DNA from: SCUN01 sp964343975
GTDB taxonomy: Bacteria > Acidobacteriota > Vicinamibacteria > Vicinamibacterales > SCN-69-37
Length of the DNA: 12,580 nt
Direction: 5' to 3'
Assembly (NCBI GenBank): GCA_964343975.1
Contig: CAYFLU010000098.1
Location: 1 to 12,580 of the forward strand
Below are positions 1 through 6,331 of the stretch, piece by piece. Within the stretch, counting starts at the first letter, position 1; the number at the start of each line of letters is the position of its first letter. Position numbers and translations under genes: made by a program. A model generated the notes under the pieces. It worked only from the letters and a program-made list of their open reading frames with translations, searched no databases and was not told the DNA's origin.

Positions 1-388
1 CCTTCAACTTGCCGTACATCGCGCGACCGAGCTTGGTCTTCGGCAGCATGCCGTAGATCGCTTCTTCCACGAGGCGATTCGGACGCTTGCTGCGAACATC
101 CTTGGCGCGTTCTTCGCGCAGGCCACCTTCGTAGCCCGAGTGCTGCCGATAAATCTTCTGGGTGTCTTTCTTACCCGTCAGCTTGATCGCCGCCGCATTC
201 ACGACAATCACGTGATCGCCCGTGTCAATGAACGGCGCCCACGTCGGCTTGTGCTTGCCCTGCAAGAGGCGCGCCGCCACACTGGCCACGCGTCCGAGGA
301 CCTGATCTTTCGCATCGATAATGTGCCACTGCCGAACGATCTCGCGCTCAGTCCCGCGCGCCGTAGCAGATGGAGTAAACGTGCCCAT
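1..388 (-). CDS. rplM: 50S ribosomal protein L13 (uL13), 3' end cut by window edge
   Basis: L13 is an early-assembling protein of the large ribosomal subunit. The reverse strand from ATG at 388 encodes 129 codons before the window ends. The family signatures are clear: RQWHIIDAKDQVLGRVAS near the N-terminus, then KHKPTWAPFIDTGDHVIVVN, KLTGKK, KIYRQHSGYEGG, and RLVEEAIYGMLPKTKLGRAMY at the edge. L13 is about 142 residues in E. coli, so roughly the last 15-20 residues are missing. The N-terminus carries about a dozen extra residues (MGTFTPSATARGT) before the conserved core. An AAAGGG ribosome binding site lies at 394-399, six bases before the start. In most bacteria rpsI follows; that would lie beyond the left edge. 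The identification is secure; only the 3' end is unseen. Confidence 0.97.
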   Translation of the reverse strand, partial: MGTFTPSATARGTEREIVRQWHIIDAKDQVLGRVASVAARLLQGKHKPTWAPFIDTGDHVIVVNAAAIKLTGKKDTQKIYRQHSGYEGGLREERAKDVRSKRPNRLVEEAIYGMLPKTKLGRAMYGKLK

Positions 389-401
389 GTATTCCCTTTC
401 G

Positions 402-420
402 GCCGTATTCAGAGTACGGC
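402..420 (-). promoter_or_regulatory. Stem-loop in rplM leader
   Basis: GCCGTA (402-407) and TACGGC (415-420) form a perfect 6-bp inverted repeat with a 7-base loop. In the rplM transcript this hairpin would sit at the extreme 5' end, beginning two bases after the predicted start and ending two bases before the AAAGGG ribosome binding site. L13 is known to autoregulate its operon in E. coli through the mRNA leader, so a regulatory role is possible; a simple mRNA-stabilising 5' hairpin is equally possible. Confidence 0.4.
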
Positions 421-428
421 AAACCGAA

Positions 429-457
429 AGGATATCGGCGGCGCCAATAAAAGTCAA
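429..457 (-). promoter_or_regulatory. Sigma-70-type promoter for rplM
   Basis: On the minus strand a TTGACT -35 box (452-457) is separated by exactly 17 bases from TATCCT (429-434). This is 5/6 and 4/6 to consensus. The predicted transcription start is near 422, giving a leader of about 34 bases before the rplM ATG. No other -35/-10 pair in the 389-612 gap looks as good in this direction. Inferred from sequence only. Confidence 0.6.
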
Positions 458-580
458 TAGACGCAAACACTTGTCGCCTTTACAGAACTGTTAGGCCGTC
501 GCCCAAACGTGTGGGTCGGTTTCGGCCCCGTCGATAGGGGACCTCCACTGTACACCGGGGAAAGCACGAAATCGCAAGTC

Positions 581-595
581 TGGCATCAGCCTTGC
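581..595 (+). promoter_or_regulatory. Sigma-54-like -24/-12 element upstream of pilM
   Basis: The 15-mer TGGCATCAGCCTTGC matches the RpoN consensus TGGCAC-N5-TTGC at nine of ten defined positions, with the invariant GG and GC at correct spacing. If C595 is -12, transcription would start near 607, only six bases before the ATG at 613. That leader is too short for a Shine-Dalgarno site, so either translation is near-leaderless or the match is coincidental. No convincing sigma-70 promoter was found on this strand between 420 and 612. Confidence 0.35.
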
Positions 596-612
596 CCTTG
601 AGTGGGCCAGCT

Positions 613-1659
613 ATGCGTCTCCCGCGGCTCTTTCGTGCACCCCTCGCCGGACTCGATATTGGGTCTGATGGCGTGAAAGCGGTGGTTTTGGGCCGTTCTC
701 GCGCCGGATGGCGCCTCGTCGGGGCCGCCGAGGCCCCGATTCCGGAGACGGGAAGTTCGGACCCGGACATCGTCGCCGGGGCCATCCGAGAGGTCCTCGA
801 TACCCTGCGCGTGCGGCGCGCCCAGGTCGTGGCCGGCCTCTCGGGGCAGTCGGCCATCGTCAAGCGCCTGTCTTTGCCCCGTATGTCGGATACGGAACTC
901 GCGGACGCGCTGCCGTGGGAAGCCGAACAGTACGTGCCCTTCGACCTGGCGGATGTGCACCTGACCTACGACCGACTGCCAGAAGCGGCCGACCAGCCCA
1001 CCACCGAACTCCTGCTCGTGGCGGCCAAGAACGAGCGAATCGATGCGCGGACGGACCTGATCCTGCAGGCCGGGGCCCGGCCGGTCGTCATGGACCTCGA
1101 GGCGTTTGCGCTGGCGAACGCCTATGTCGAGAACTGCGACGCGCCGCCAACCGGCGTCACGCTACTCGTGCACTGCGGCAAGTCCTCAACGGTCGTGTGC
1201 CTGCTCGAAGGTGCGGTGCTGGCCGTCACTCGCGACATCGCGCTCGGCGGACAGACGTACACCGAGGCGCTGCGCCGCGATCTCGACGTCGCGCCCGCCG
1301 TGGCCGAGCGCCTGAAGCAGGCCTCGCACAGCATCGTGCCCGGCGTCGATCCCGAACAGGTGCTGGCCATCCTGAGCGAGGTGACGTCGCAGATCGTGGT
1401 GGAGATCCGGAAGAGCGTGGACTTCTATCGCGCCGCGCGGCCGGTCGAGGCCATCAATCGCATCGTGGTCTCCGGGGGGGCGTGCCGCGCGGAAGGCCTG
1501 CAGGCGCTGCTGACGCACGAGTTCGAGGCCCCCGTGGAGATCGCCGATCCGTTTCGTCGTATCGCCCGGACGGGACGCCGCACGCCGTTGACCGACGGCA
1601 CCGGGCCGGCATTCGCCGTGGCCGTTGGACTGGCCATGCGGCAGGACGGTGCCCGGTGA
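613..1659 (+). CDS. pilM: Type IV pilus assembly protein PilM (actin-like ATPase)
   Basis: PilM is a cytoplasmic, FtsA/actin-fold ATP-binding protein that binds the cytoplasmic N-terminus of PilN and links the pilus alignment complex to the motor. From ATG 613 the product has 348 residues, normal for the family. The phosphate-1 loop LAGLDIGSDGVKAV lies at residues 11-24. The family hallmark EAEQYVPFDLADVHLTYDRL is in the first third of the protein, and an adenosine-type VVSGGACRAEGL motif is near the C-terminus. In-frame TTG codons at 592 and 598 would add up to seven residues. I prefer ATG 613 because the product then begins like other PilM proteins, although no strong ribosome binding site is present for any choice. 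Its stop overlaps the pilN start (GTGA). Confidence 0.93.
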   Translation: MRLPRLFRAPLAGLDIGSDGVKAVVLGRSRAGWRLVGAAEAPIPETGSSDPDIVAGAIREVLDTLRVRRAQVVAGLSGQSAIVKRLSLPRMSDTELADALPWEAEQYVPFDLADVHLTYDRLPEAADQPTTELLLVAAKNERIDARTDLILQAGARPVVMDLEAFALANAYVENCDAPPTGVTLLVHCGKSSTVVCLLEGAVLAVTRDIALGGQTYTEALRRDLDVAPAVAERLKQASHSIVPGVDPEQVLAILSEVTSQIVVEIRKSVDFYRAARPVEAINRIVVSGGACRAEGLQALLTHEFEAPVEIADPFRRIARTGRRTPLTDGTGPAFAVAVGLAMRQDGAR

Positions 1660-2207
1660 TTCGCATCAATTTGCTCCGCGCGGTGCCGCGTGCGCCGCGG
1701 CGTGTCTGGGTCCCAGCCGACCAGCGCGCGGCCGTGGCGGGCCTCGGCATGCTCGTCATCACCGCGTCGGCCGTGGGCCTGTGGTGGTGGCAGACGCTGC
1801 GTGCCGAGTCGGCAGTGGATGCCCAAATCGCGTCCGCGCAAGCCGACCTCACGCGGCTCCGGAATGTGGCGGCCCTCGTCGATCGCGCGGCCGCGCGCAA
1901 AGTCGAACTCACCGAGCGCCTCGCCTTGATTGATCGCCTCCAGCACACGCAGCGCGCGCCGGTCGATCTGCTCGAGACGATCAGCCGCAGCGTGCCCGAT
2001 GGGCTCTGGCTCCTCGAGGTCAAGCAGGCCGGCGCCGCCGTCCAGTTTGAAGGCCGCGCGACCTCGCTCACGGCCCTGACGGATTTCGTCGAGCGTCTGC
2101 AGACCTCCGGCCGGTTCGCCCGTCCGATCGACATCGTGACGACCAACATGGAAACGGTGCAGGACGCCTCTGTGGTGCGCTTCGCCCTGAAAGCGACGGC
2201 GTTGTAG
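1656..2207 (+). CDS. pilN: Type IV pilus inner-membrane protein PilN
   Basis: PilN is a bitopic inner-membrane protein that pairs with PilO and docks PilM through its short cytoplasmic tail. The GTG start at 1656 overlaps the pilM stop and gives 183 residues beginning (M)IRINLLRAVPRAP. IRINLL is the conserved PilM-binding motif and fixes the start. One transmembrane segment spans about residues 24-45 (AAVAGLGMLVITASAVGLWW). A helical, coiled-coil-prone stretch covers about 50-95. The periplasmic ferredoxin-like region follows, with VDLLETISRSVPDGLWLLEV being typical of the family. The overlap with pilM and the two-base gap to pilO imply translational coupling. Confidence 0.93.
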   Translation: MIRINLLRAVPRAPRRVWVPADQRAAVAGLGMLVITASAVGLWWWQTLRAESAVDAQIASAQADLTRLRNVAALVDRAAARKVELTERLALIDRLQHTQRAPVDLLETISRSVPDGLWLLEVKQAGAAVQFEGRATSLTALTDFVERLQTSGRFARPIDIVTTNMETVQDASVVRFALKATAL

Positions 2208-2209
2208 CG

Positions 2210-2806
2210 ATGGCGAAGAGCTTTCATGAGTACAGCGCGCGCACACAGATCGTGATCTTCGCGATGCTGTCACTCGCCACCGTGGCGGCGGCCTGGCAGG
2301 TCCTGCTCGCGCCGGCGCGCACGGAGCTGGCCTCGCGTCGCGCGCGTCTGGCGACGATGCAGGCCGACGTTTCGCGCGCCAACGCCACCGCGCGTCGCTT
2401 GCCGGCGCTCGAGAAGGAGATCGCGGCGCTTGAAACATCGCTGATCGCGACCACTGCCTTGCTGCCTGATGAGAAAGACGCGCAGGAGGTGCTCCGCCAA
2501 CTGCACGTGCTCGCGAGCGAATCATCGCTCGAGCTGAGCAGCTTCACCCCGAAGCCGGTCTCGGCCAAGCCGCAGTATTCGGAATGGCCGATCGAGCTGG
2601 GGCTCGACGGCAACTACCACGACCTTGGTCACTTCTTCGACCGTGTGGCACAACTGTCGCTGCTGGTCTCGATTTCCAATCTGCATCTCAAAGCGCGGTC
2701 GCAGCCGGGCGGCCACGGCTCGATCACCGCGTCGTGTACGGCGACGACGTTCGTGTTCCACGCCGACGGCAAACCGGCGCCGGCCGAGGCGGAGGCGAAG
2801 CGATGA
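2210..2806 (+). CDS. pilO: Type IV pilus inner-membrane protein PilO
   Basis: PilO is the PilN partner in the inner-membrane alignment subcomplex, with most of the protein in the periplasm. The product has 198 residues. A short cytoplasmic tail precedes a transmembrane segment at about 13-34 (QIVIFAMLSLATVAAAWQVL). A coiled coil at about 38-85 is rich in Ala, Arg and Glu. The C-terminal domain carries the family signature YSEWPIELGLDGNYHDLGHFFDRV followed by LLVSISNLHLK. The C-terminal tail is Ala/Glu/Lys-rich and probably disordered. Its TGA overlaps the pilP ATG. Confidence 0.93.
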   Translation: MAKSFHEYSARTQIVIFAMLSLATVAAAWQVLLAPARTELASRRARLATMQADVSRANATARRLPALEKEIAALETSLIATTALLPDEKDAQEVLRQLHVLASESSLELSSFTPKPVSAKPQYSEWPIELGLDGNYHDLGHFFDRVAQLSLLVSISNLHLKARSQPGGHGSITASCTATTFVFHADGKPAPAEAEAKR

Positions 2807-3264
2807 CTCGTCTCACCACGGCGGCGCTGATGTGGCTGTTGCTCATGCCGGTGCTCGACGCGCAGCAGCCGCCCGCGCCGACTGCGCCCGCGGCGAAGGC
2901 CGCGGAGTACGACGATGGCGGGCGGCGTGATCCGTTCGTGAGTCTGATCGTGCCCAAGGCTCCTGCCACGCCGCGTGCGGCCAGTCCCGCGAGGCCGGCG
3001 GCCGGGCTGGCGGGGCTGTCCATCGCGGACGTGCAGGTGAAGGGACTCATCAAGAGCGGGACGTCGCTCATCGCGCTGCTGGCTGGACCGGACGGGCGCA
3101 CGTACATGGCCAAGCGCGCTGATCGGCTGGCCGACGGCGTGGTGACCCGGATCGAGAACGATAGCGTCGTGTTCACGGAGCGGACGCCCGATGCGGCCGG
3201 CGTGATGCGCGCGCGTGATGTGCGCAAACCGTTGCGCGCCACAGTGTCAGGAGGACAGCAATGA
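2803..3264 (+). CDS. pilP: Type IV pilus assembly protein PilP, without lipobox cysteine
   Basis: PilP bridges the PilN/PilO complex to the N0 domain of the PilQ secretin. This product has 153 residues. An N-terminal hydrophobic segment (TAALMWLLLMPVLDA, about 6-20) is followed by a Pro/Ala-rich linker, the conserved RRDPF motif at 41-45, a second Ala/Pro linker (about 52-68) and a small beta-rich HR domain starting LSIADVQVKGLIKSG. Classical PilP is a lipoprotein. Here there is no cysteine anywhere after the hydrophobic segment, so it is either cleaved by signal peptidase I after LDA or remains anchored by that segment. The ATGA overlaps at both ends place it firmly in the operon. Confidence 0.88.
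   Translation: MTRLTTAALMWLLLMPVLDAQQPPAPTAPAAKAAEYDDGGRRDPFVSLIVPKAPATPRAASPARPAAGLAGLSIADVQVKGLIKSGTSLIALLAGPDGRTYMAKRADRLADGVVTRIENDSVVFTERTPDAAGVMRARDVRKPLRATVSGGQQ
3249..3254 (+). promoter_or_regulatory. Strong Shine-Dalgarno site for pilQ
   Basis: AGGAGG at 3249-3254 lies six bases before the pilQ ATG, inside the last codons of pilP. It is the best ribosome binding site in the pil cluster, suggesting that pilQ can be translated independently and at a higher level than pilM-P. This suits a protein needed as a 12-15-mer ring. Confidence 0.75.
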
Positions 3265-4631
3265 AAGGCCAGGGAGTGCGCATCATCGCAACCGTGTGCA
3301 TGGCGGTGGCGCTACTCGCGACCACGGCCGCGGCCGCGCGGGACCAACAGCCGGTGAAGAAGTATTCCGGCGCGCCCATGGATCTCGATCTGCAGGGCGC
3401 GGATCTTCGCATGGTGCTGCGGACGTTTGCCGAAACGAACGGCCTGAATCTCGTGATCGACCCGGCCGTCAAAGGCGCCGTCGACATCAAGTTGACCGCG
3501 GTGCCGTGGGATCAGGCGCTCGACATCATCCTGCGCGGCGCGAAGCTCGGCTACGTGGTCGAAGGCACCGTCGTACGGATCGCGCCGCTCTCGGTGCTGG
3601 CGGAGGAGGAAGCCGATCGCCGCAAGCTGGCCGAGGCGCAGGCGCTCGCCGGCACCCTCGAGGTGAAGACGTTCTCGCTCAGCTACGCGCAGGCGGCGAA
3701 ACTCGAGCCGCTCATCAAATACGCCGCGCTCTCGTCGCGCGGCGAGATCCGCGTCGATGAGCGCACGAACACGCTCATCGTCCGCGACCTGCCCGATCGT
3801 CTGGCCGCGGCGCAGTCGCTCATCAGCACCCTTGACCAGGCCGAGCCGCAGGTGGAGATCGAAGCGCGGATCGTGCAGACCAATCGCGATGCTGCACGTG
3901 AGCTGGGCGTGCAGTGGGGTGTCAACGGGCGCGTGGCGCCGGAGCTTGGCAACACCACGAATCTGGCGTTTCCCAACACGGGCACCCTGAGTGGCCGGGC
4001 CGCGACGCAGGCGCCGAACGATCCGCGCGCATCCGCGCTCGAGAAGTCGGGCACCGCGATCAATCTGCCCGTGGCCACGCCGACGAGCGCACTCGGCCTG
4101 TCGCTCGGCGCGATCAATGGCGCCTTCGGTCTCGATCTGGCGCTCTCGGCGCTCGAGCGTAACGGGAAGGGACGCATTCTCTCGACGCCGCGTGTGACGA
4201 CGCAGAACAACCACGAAGCGGAGATGACGCAGGGCATCCAGATTCCGATCCAGACAGTGGCCAACAACACGGTGACGGTGCAGTTCAAGGACGCGGCACT
4301 GAAGCTGAAGGTGGTGCCGCAGATCACCGCGGCGAGCACCGTGATCATGCAGATCGAACTCGAGAATGCCACGCCGGACTTCACGCGATCGATCAACAAC
4401 ATCCCGCCGATCGACACTCAGCGCGCGTTGACGCGGGTGCAGGTTGCCGACGGTGCCACGACGGTGATCGGCGGCATCGTCGTGAGCCGGGACCAGACGT
4501 CGCAGGAGAAGACGCCGGGACTCAACAACATCCCGCTGCTCGGCTGGCTCTTCCGGCACGACTCGGTGCAGAACGAGAGCCGCGAGCTGCTGATCTTCAT
4601 CACGCCCCGCATTCTTCGGAGCCAGCCATGA
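3261..4631 (+). CDS. pilQ: Type IV pilus secretin PilQ, short form
   Basis: PilQ forms the outer-membrane ring through which the pilus passes. The product has 456 residues. A signal peptide occupies about 1-26 (TVCMAVALLATTAAAA). An STN/N0-like domain spans about 36-109 (MDLDLQGADLRMVLRTFAE...). An N1/secretin_N domain spans about 133-192 (VKTFSLSYAQAAKLEPLI...RTNTLIVRDLP). The secretin core spans about 195-452, opening with VEIEARIVQTNRDAARELG and ending with VIGGIVVSRDQ, TPGLNNIPLLGWLFRHD and ELLIFITPRIL. Many PilQ proteins are 600-770 residues with N-terminal AMIN domains that bind peptidoglycan; none is present here. Its stop overlaps the next ATG, so the downstream lipoprotein gene is co-translated. 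Identification is secure. Confidence 0.95.
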   Translation: MKGQGVRIIATVCMAVALLATTAAAARDQQPVKKYSGAPMDLDLQGADLRMVLRTFAETNGLNLVIDPAVKGAVDIKLTAVPWDQALDIILRGAKLGYVVEGTVVRIAPLSVLAEEEADRRKLAEAQALAGTLEVKTFSLSYAQAAKLEPLIKYAALSSRGEIRVDERTNTLIVRDLPDRLAAAQSLISTLDQAEPQVEIEARIVQTNRDAARELGVQWGVNGRVAPELGNTTNLAFPNTGTLSGRAATQAPNDPRASALEKSGTAINLPVATPTSALGLSLGAINGAFGLDLALSALERNGKGRILSTPRVTTQNNHEAEMTQGIQIPIQTVANNTVTVQFKDAALKLKVVPQITAASTVIMQIELENATPDFTRSINNIPPIDTQRALTRVQVADGATTVIGGIVVSRDQTSQEKTPGLNNIPLLGWLFRHDSVQNESRELLIFITPRILRSQP

Positions 4632-5272
4632 GTCGTCATTGGTCGTTGCGTGGGATTGCCACGCTGGTGCTCGTTGCCGCGACGAGCCTGCCGTCCTGCA
4701 CGGCGGCGCTCAAGAGCGATGCGGCCAGTTCGTATCTGATCATCGACGCGCTGGCCGCCGCGTCCGGCGCCAAGCCCGACACGTTCGGCGGCAGCCTCGC
4801 GTCGGACGTGCAGACGTACGTGAAGCGCGACATCGGCAACGGGCAACAGGCGTTCGTCCCGACGGTGTTCGAAGACCTCGGCCAGGTCACGTTCCATCTC
4901 GGCATGAAGGACCCCGGCACGACGTCGACGCCGACCGCACCCGCCAGCGTGAACTTCATCACCATCACGCAATACCACGTGAACTTCGTGCGCAGCGACG
5001 GACGGAACACGCCGGGCGTCGATGTGCCGTACCCGTTCGACGGGGCACTCACCGCCACGGTGGGCGCCGCGCCGGTCACCGCGACGATGACCCTGGTGCG
5101 TCTGCAGGCGAAGAACGCGGCGCCGCTGAAGGCCCTCATCGGCGGCAACGGCGCGTTTGCGATTTCGACGGTCGCCGAGATCACGTTCTACGGCAAGGAC
5201 CAGGCCGGGCACGAGGTTAACATCACCGGCAAGATCTCCGTGACCTTTGCGGATTGGGGAGACCCGGCATGA
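4628..5272 (+). CDS. Predicted lipoprotein of unknown function, pil-linked
   Basis: I do not recognise this 214-residue protein as a named family. It begins MSRHWSLRGIATLVLVAATS, followed by the lipobox LPSC with the cysteine at residue 24, so it should be lipidated and held in the outer or inner membrane. The mature part has no obvious low-complexity stretch and looks beta-rich, with alternating hydrophobic residues such as VTFHLGM, VNFITITQYHVNF, ATMTLVRL and ISVTFADWG. The sequence ITQYHVNFVRSDGRNTPGVDVPYPFDGALTATV resembles the immunoglobulin-like layout of a secreted binding or scaffold domain, but that is only an impression. Its start overlaps the pilQ stop and its stop overlaps the next ATG. 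This placement makes a role with the secretin (pilotin-like, stabiliser or surface accessory) the natural guess. Confidence 0.8.
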   Translation: MSRHWSLRGIATLVLVAATSLPSCTAALKSDAASSYLIIDALAAASGAKPDTFGGSLASDVQTYVKRDIGNGQQAFVPTVFEDLGQVTFHLGMKDPGTTSTPTAPASVNFITITQYHVNFVRSDGRNTPGVDVPYPFDGALTATVGAAPVTATMTLVRLQAKNAAPLKALIGGNGAFAISTVAEITFYGKDQAGHEVNITGKISVTFADWGDPA

Positions 5273-6324
5273 CGCCCGAATCTCGACACATGGGAACAGC
5301 CGGCGAACGGAGATCCCGGCGTTGGCGGCAGGGTGTACTCGCGGCACTGGTGATGTCGGTCGGTGCGTGTTCGCTCGCGACGCCGACCACGCCGGCGCTG
5401 AGCGGGCCTTCGACGCTGGGGCTCTCGGTGATCGTGACGGCCTCACCGGATCTGCTCGCGCGTGATGGCGCGACGCAGTCGGTGATCACGGCCACGGCGC
5501 GCGATGCCAACGGCCAGCCGGTGAAGAATCTCGCGCTCCGCATGGACATCAAGATCGGGGGCGTCCTCGGGGATCTCGGGACGCTGTCGTCGCGCAACAT
5601 TTCGACCGGCAGTGATGGTCGCGCCAACGTGATTTACACGGCGCCGCCGCCGGCAGCGTTCGGGACGACGAACGAAACCACGATTCAGGTCGTGGCCGCG
5701 CCGTCCGGCACGGACGCCGCCAACGCGAACGTCAGCGGGGTCTCGATTCGACTGACCTCGCCGGGCGTCATCCAGGCGCCGAATGCGCTGCCCGTGCCGA
5801 GCTACTTCGCGTCGCCGGCCTCGCCGCACGAGCGCGAGCAGGTGACCTTCGACGCCTCCGCCTCCAAGGACAGCGACGGCGTGATCGTCAGCTACGCCTG
5901 GAACTTCGGCGATGGCACCACGGCGACGACATCGACGCCGACCGTGACGCATCTCTACGGTGTGGCCGCCGACTACCAGACGACGTTGACGGTGACCGAC
6001 GATCGCGGCGCGGCCGTGACGAGCGCGCCGATGACCTTGACGGTCGTATCGGCCAGTAATCCGGTCGCGACCTTCGTCGTGTCGCCGACGGATCCCAAGG
6101 TCCTCGACACCGTGAACTTCAACGCGTCGGGCTCGTCCGTGCCGCCGGGTCGGCTCATCGTGAGCTACCTGTGGGACTTCGGCGATGGCACGTCCGCCAC
6201 GACGGCCGGTCCGATCGCGAGCCACATCTATACCGTCGCCAAGACATACACCGTCGTGTTGACCGTGACCGACGACATCGGGCGCCGTGGTGTGTTCACC
6301 ATGACGCTGACCATCAATCCGTGA
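5269..6324 (+). CDS. Lipoprotein with Ig-like (Big_1-type) and two PKD domains
   Basis: A 351-residue surface or periplasmic lipoprotein. The signal segment (GVLAALVMSVGAC) ends in a lipobox with Cys34. About 50-145 looks like a bacterial Ig-like fold of the invasin/Big_1 type (ATARDANGQPVKNLALRM, then GSDGRANVIYTAP). Two PKD domains follow at about 178-260 and 267-350, each with the diagnostic core: WNFGDGT at 211-217 and WDFGDGT at 302-308, followed by TLTVTDD and VLTVTDD. PKD and Big_1 domains usually act in extracellular protein-protein or protein-glycan contacts. ATG 5269 overlaps the upstream TGA and has a GGGGA tract before it. ATG 5290 is an alternative start that would shorten an unusually long basic N-terminus by seven residues. 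Role inferred from pil context: a pilus- or secretin-associated surface protein. Substrate unknown. Confidence 0.85.
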   Translation: MTPESRHMGTAGERRSRRWRQGVLAALVMSVGACSLATPTTPALSGPSTLGLSVIVTASPDLLARDGATQSVITATARDANGQPVKNLALRMDIKIGGVLGDLGTLSSRNISTGSDGRANVIYTAPPPAAFGTTNETTIQVVAAPSGTDAANANVSGVSIRLTSPGVIQAPNALPVPSYFASPASPHEREQVTFDASASKDSDGVIVSYAWNFGDGTTATTSTPTVTHLYGVAADYQTTLTVTDDRGAAVTSAPMTLTVVSASNPVATFVVSPTDPKVLDTVNFNASGSSVPPGRLIVSYLWDFGDGTSATTAGPIASHIYTVAKTYTVVLTVTDDIGRRGVFTMTLTINP

Positions 6325-6331
6325 GGCATCC

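Noticed and set aside
140..460. A plus-strand open frame of 106 codons at the left end
   Set aside because: It is antisense to rplM, whose protein is unmistakable.
592..612. TTG at 592 or 598 as the pilM start
   Set aside because: No ribosome binding site, and the product from ATG 613 begins like typical PilM; the extra seven residues show no family match.
708..1655. Upstream extension of the pilN frame, which stays open through pilM
   Set aside because: The translation here is Arg/Gly/Pro-rich shadow of pilM; the real PilN starts at GTG 1656 with the IRINLL motif.
1425..2525. A 366-codon minus-strand open frame opposite pilM-pilN-pilO
   Set aside because: No domain or ribosome binding site, Arg/Pro/Ala-rich, and fully explained by the pil genes on the other strand.
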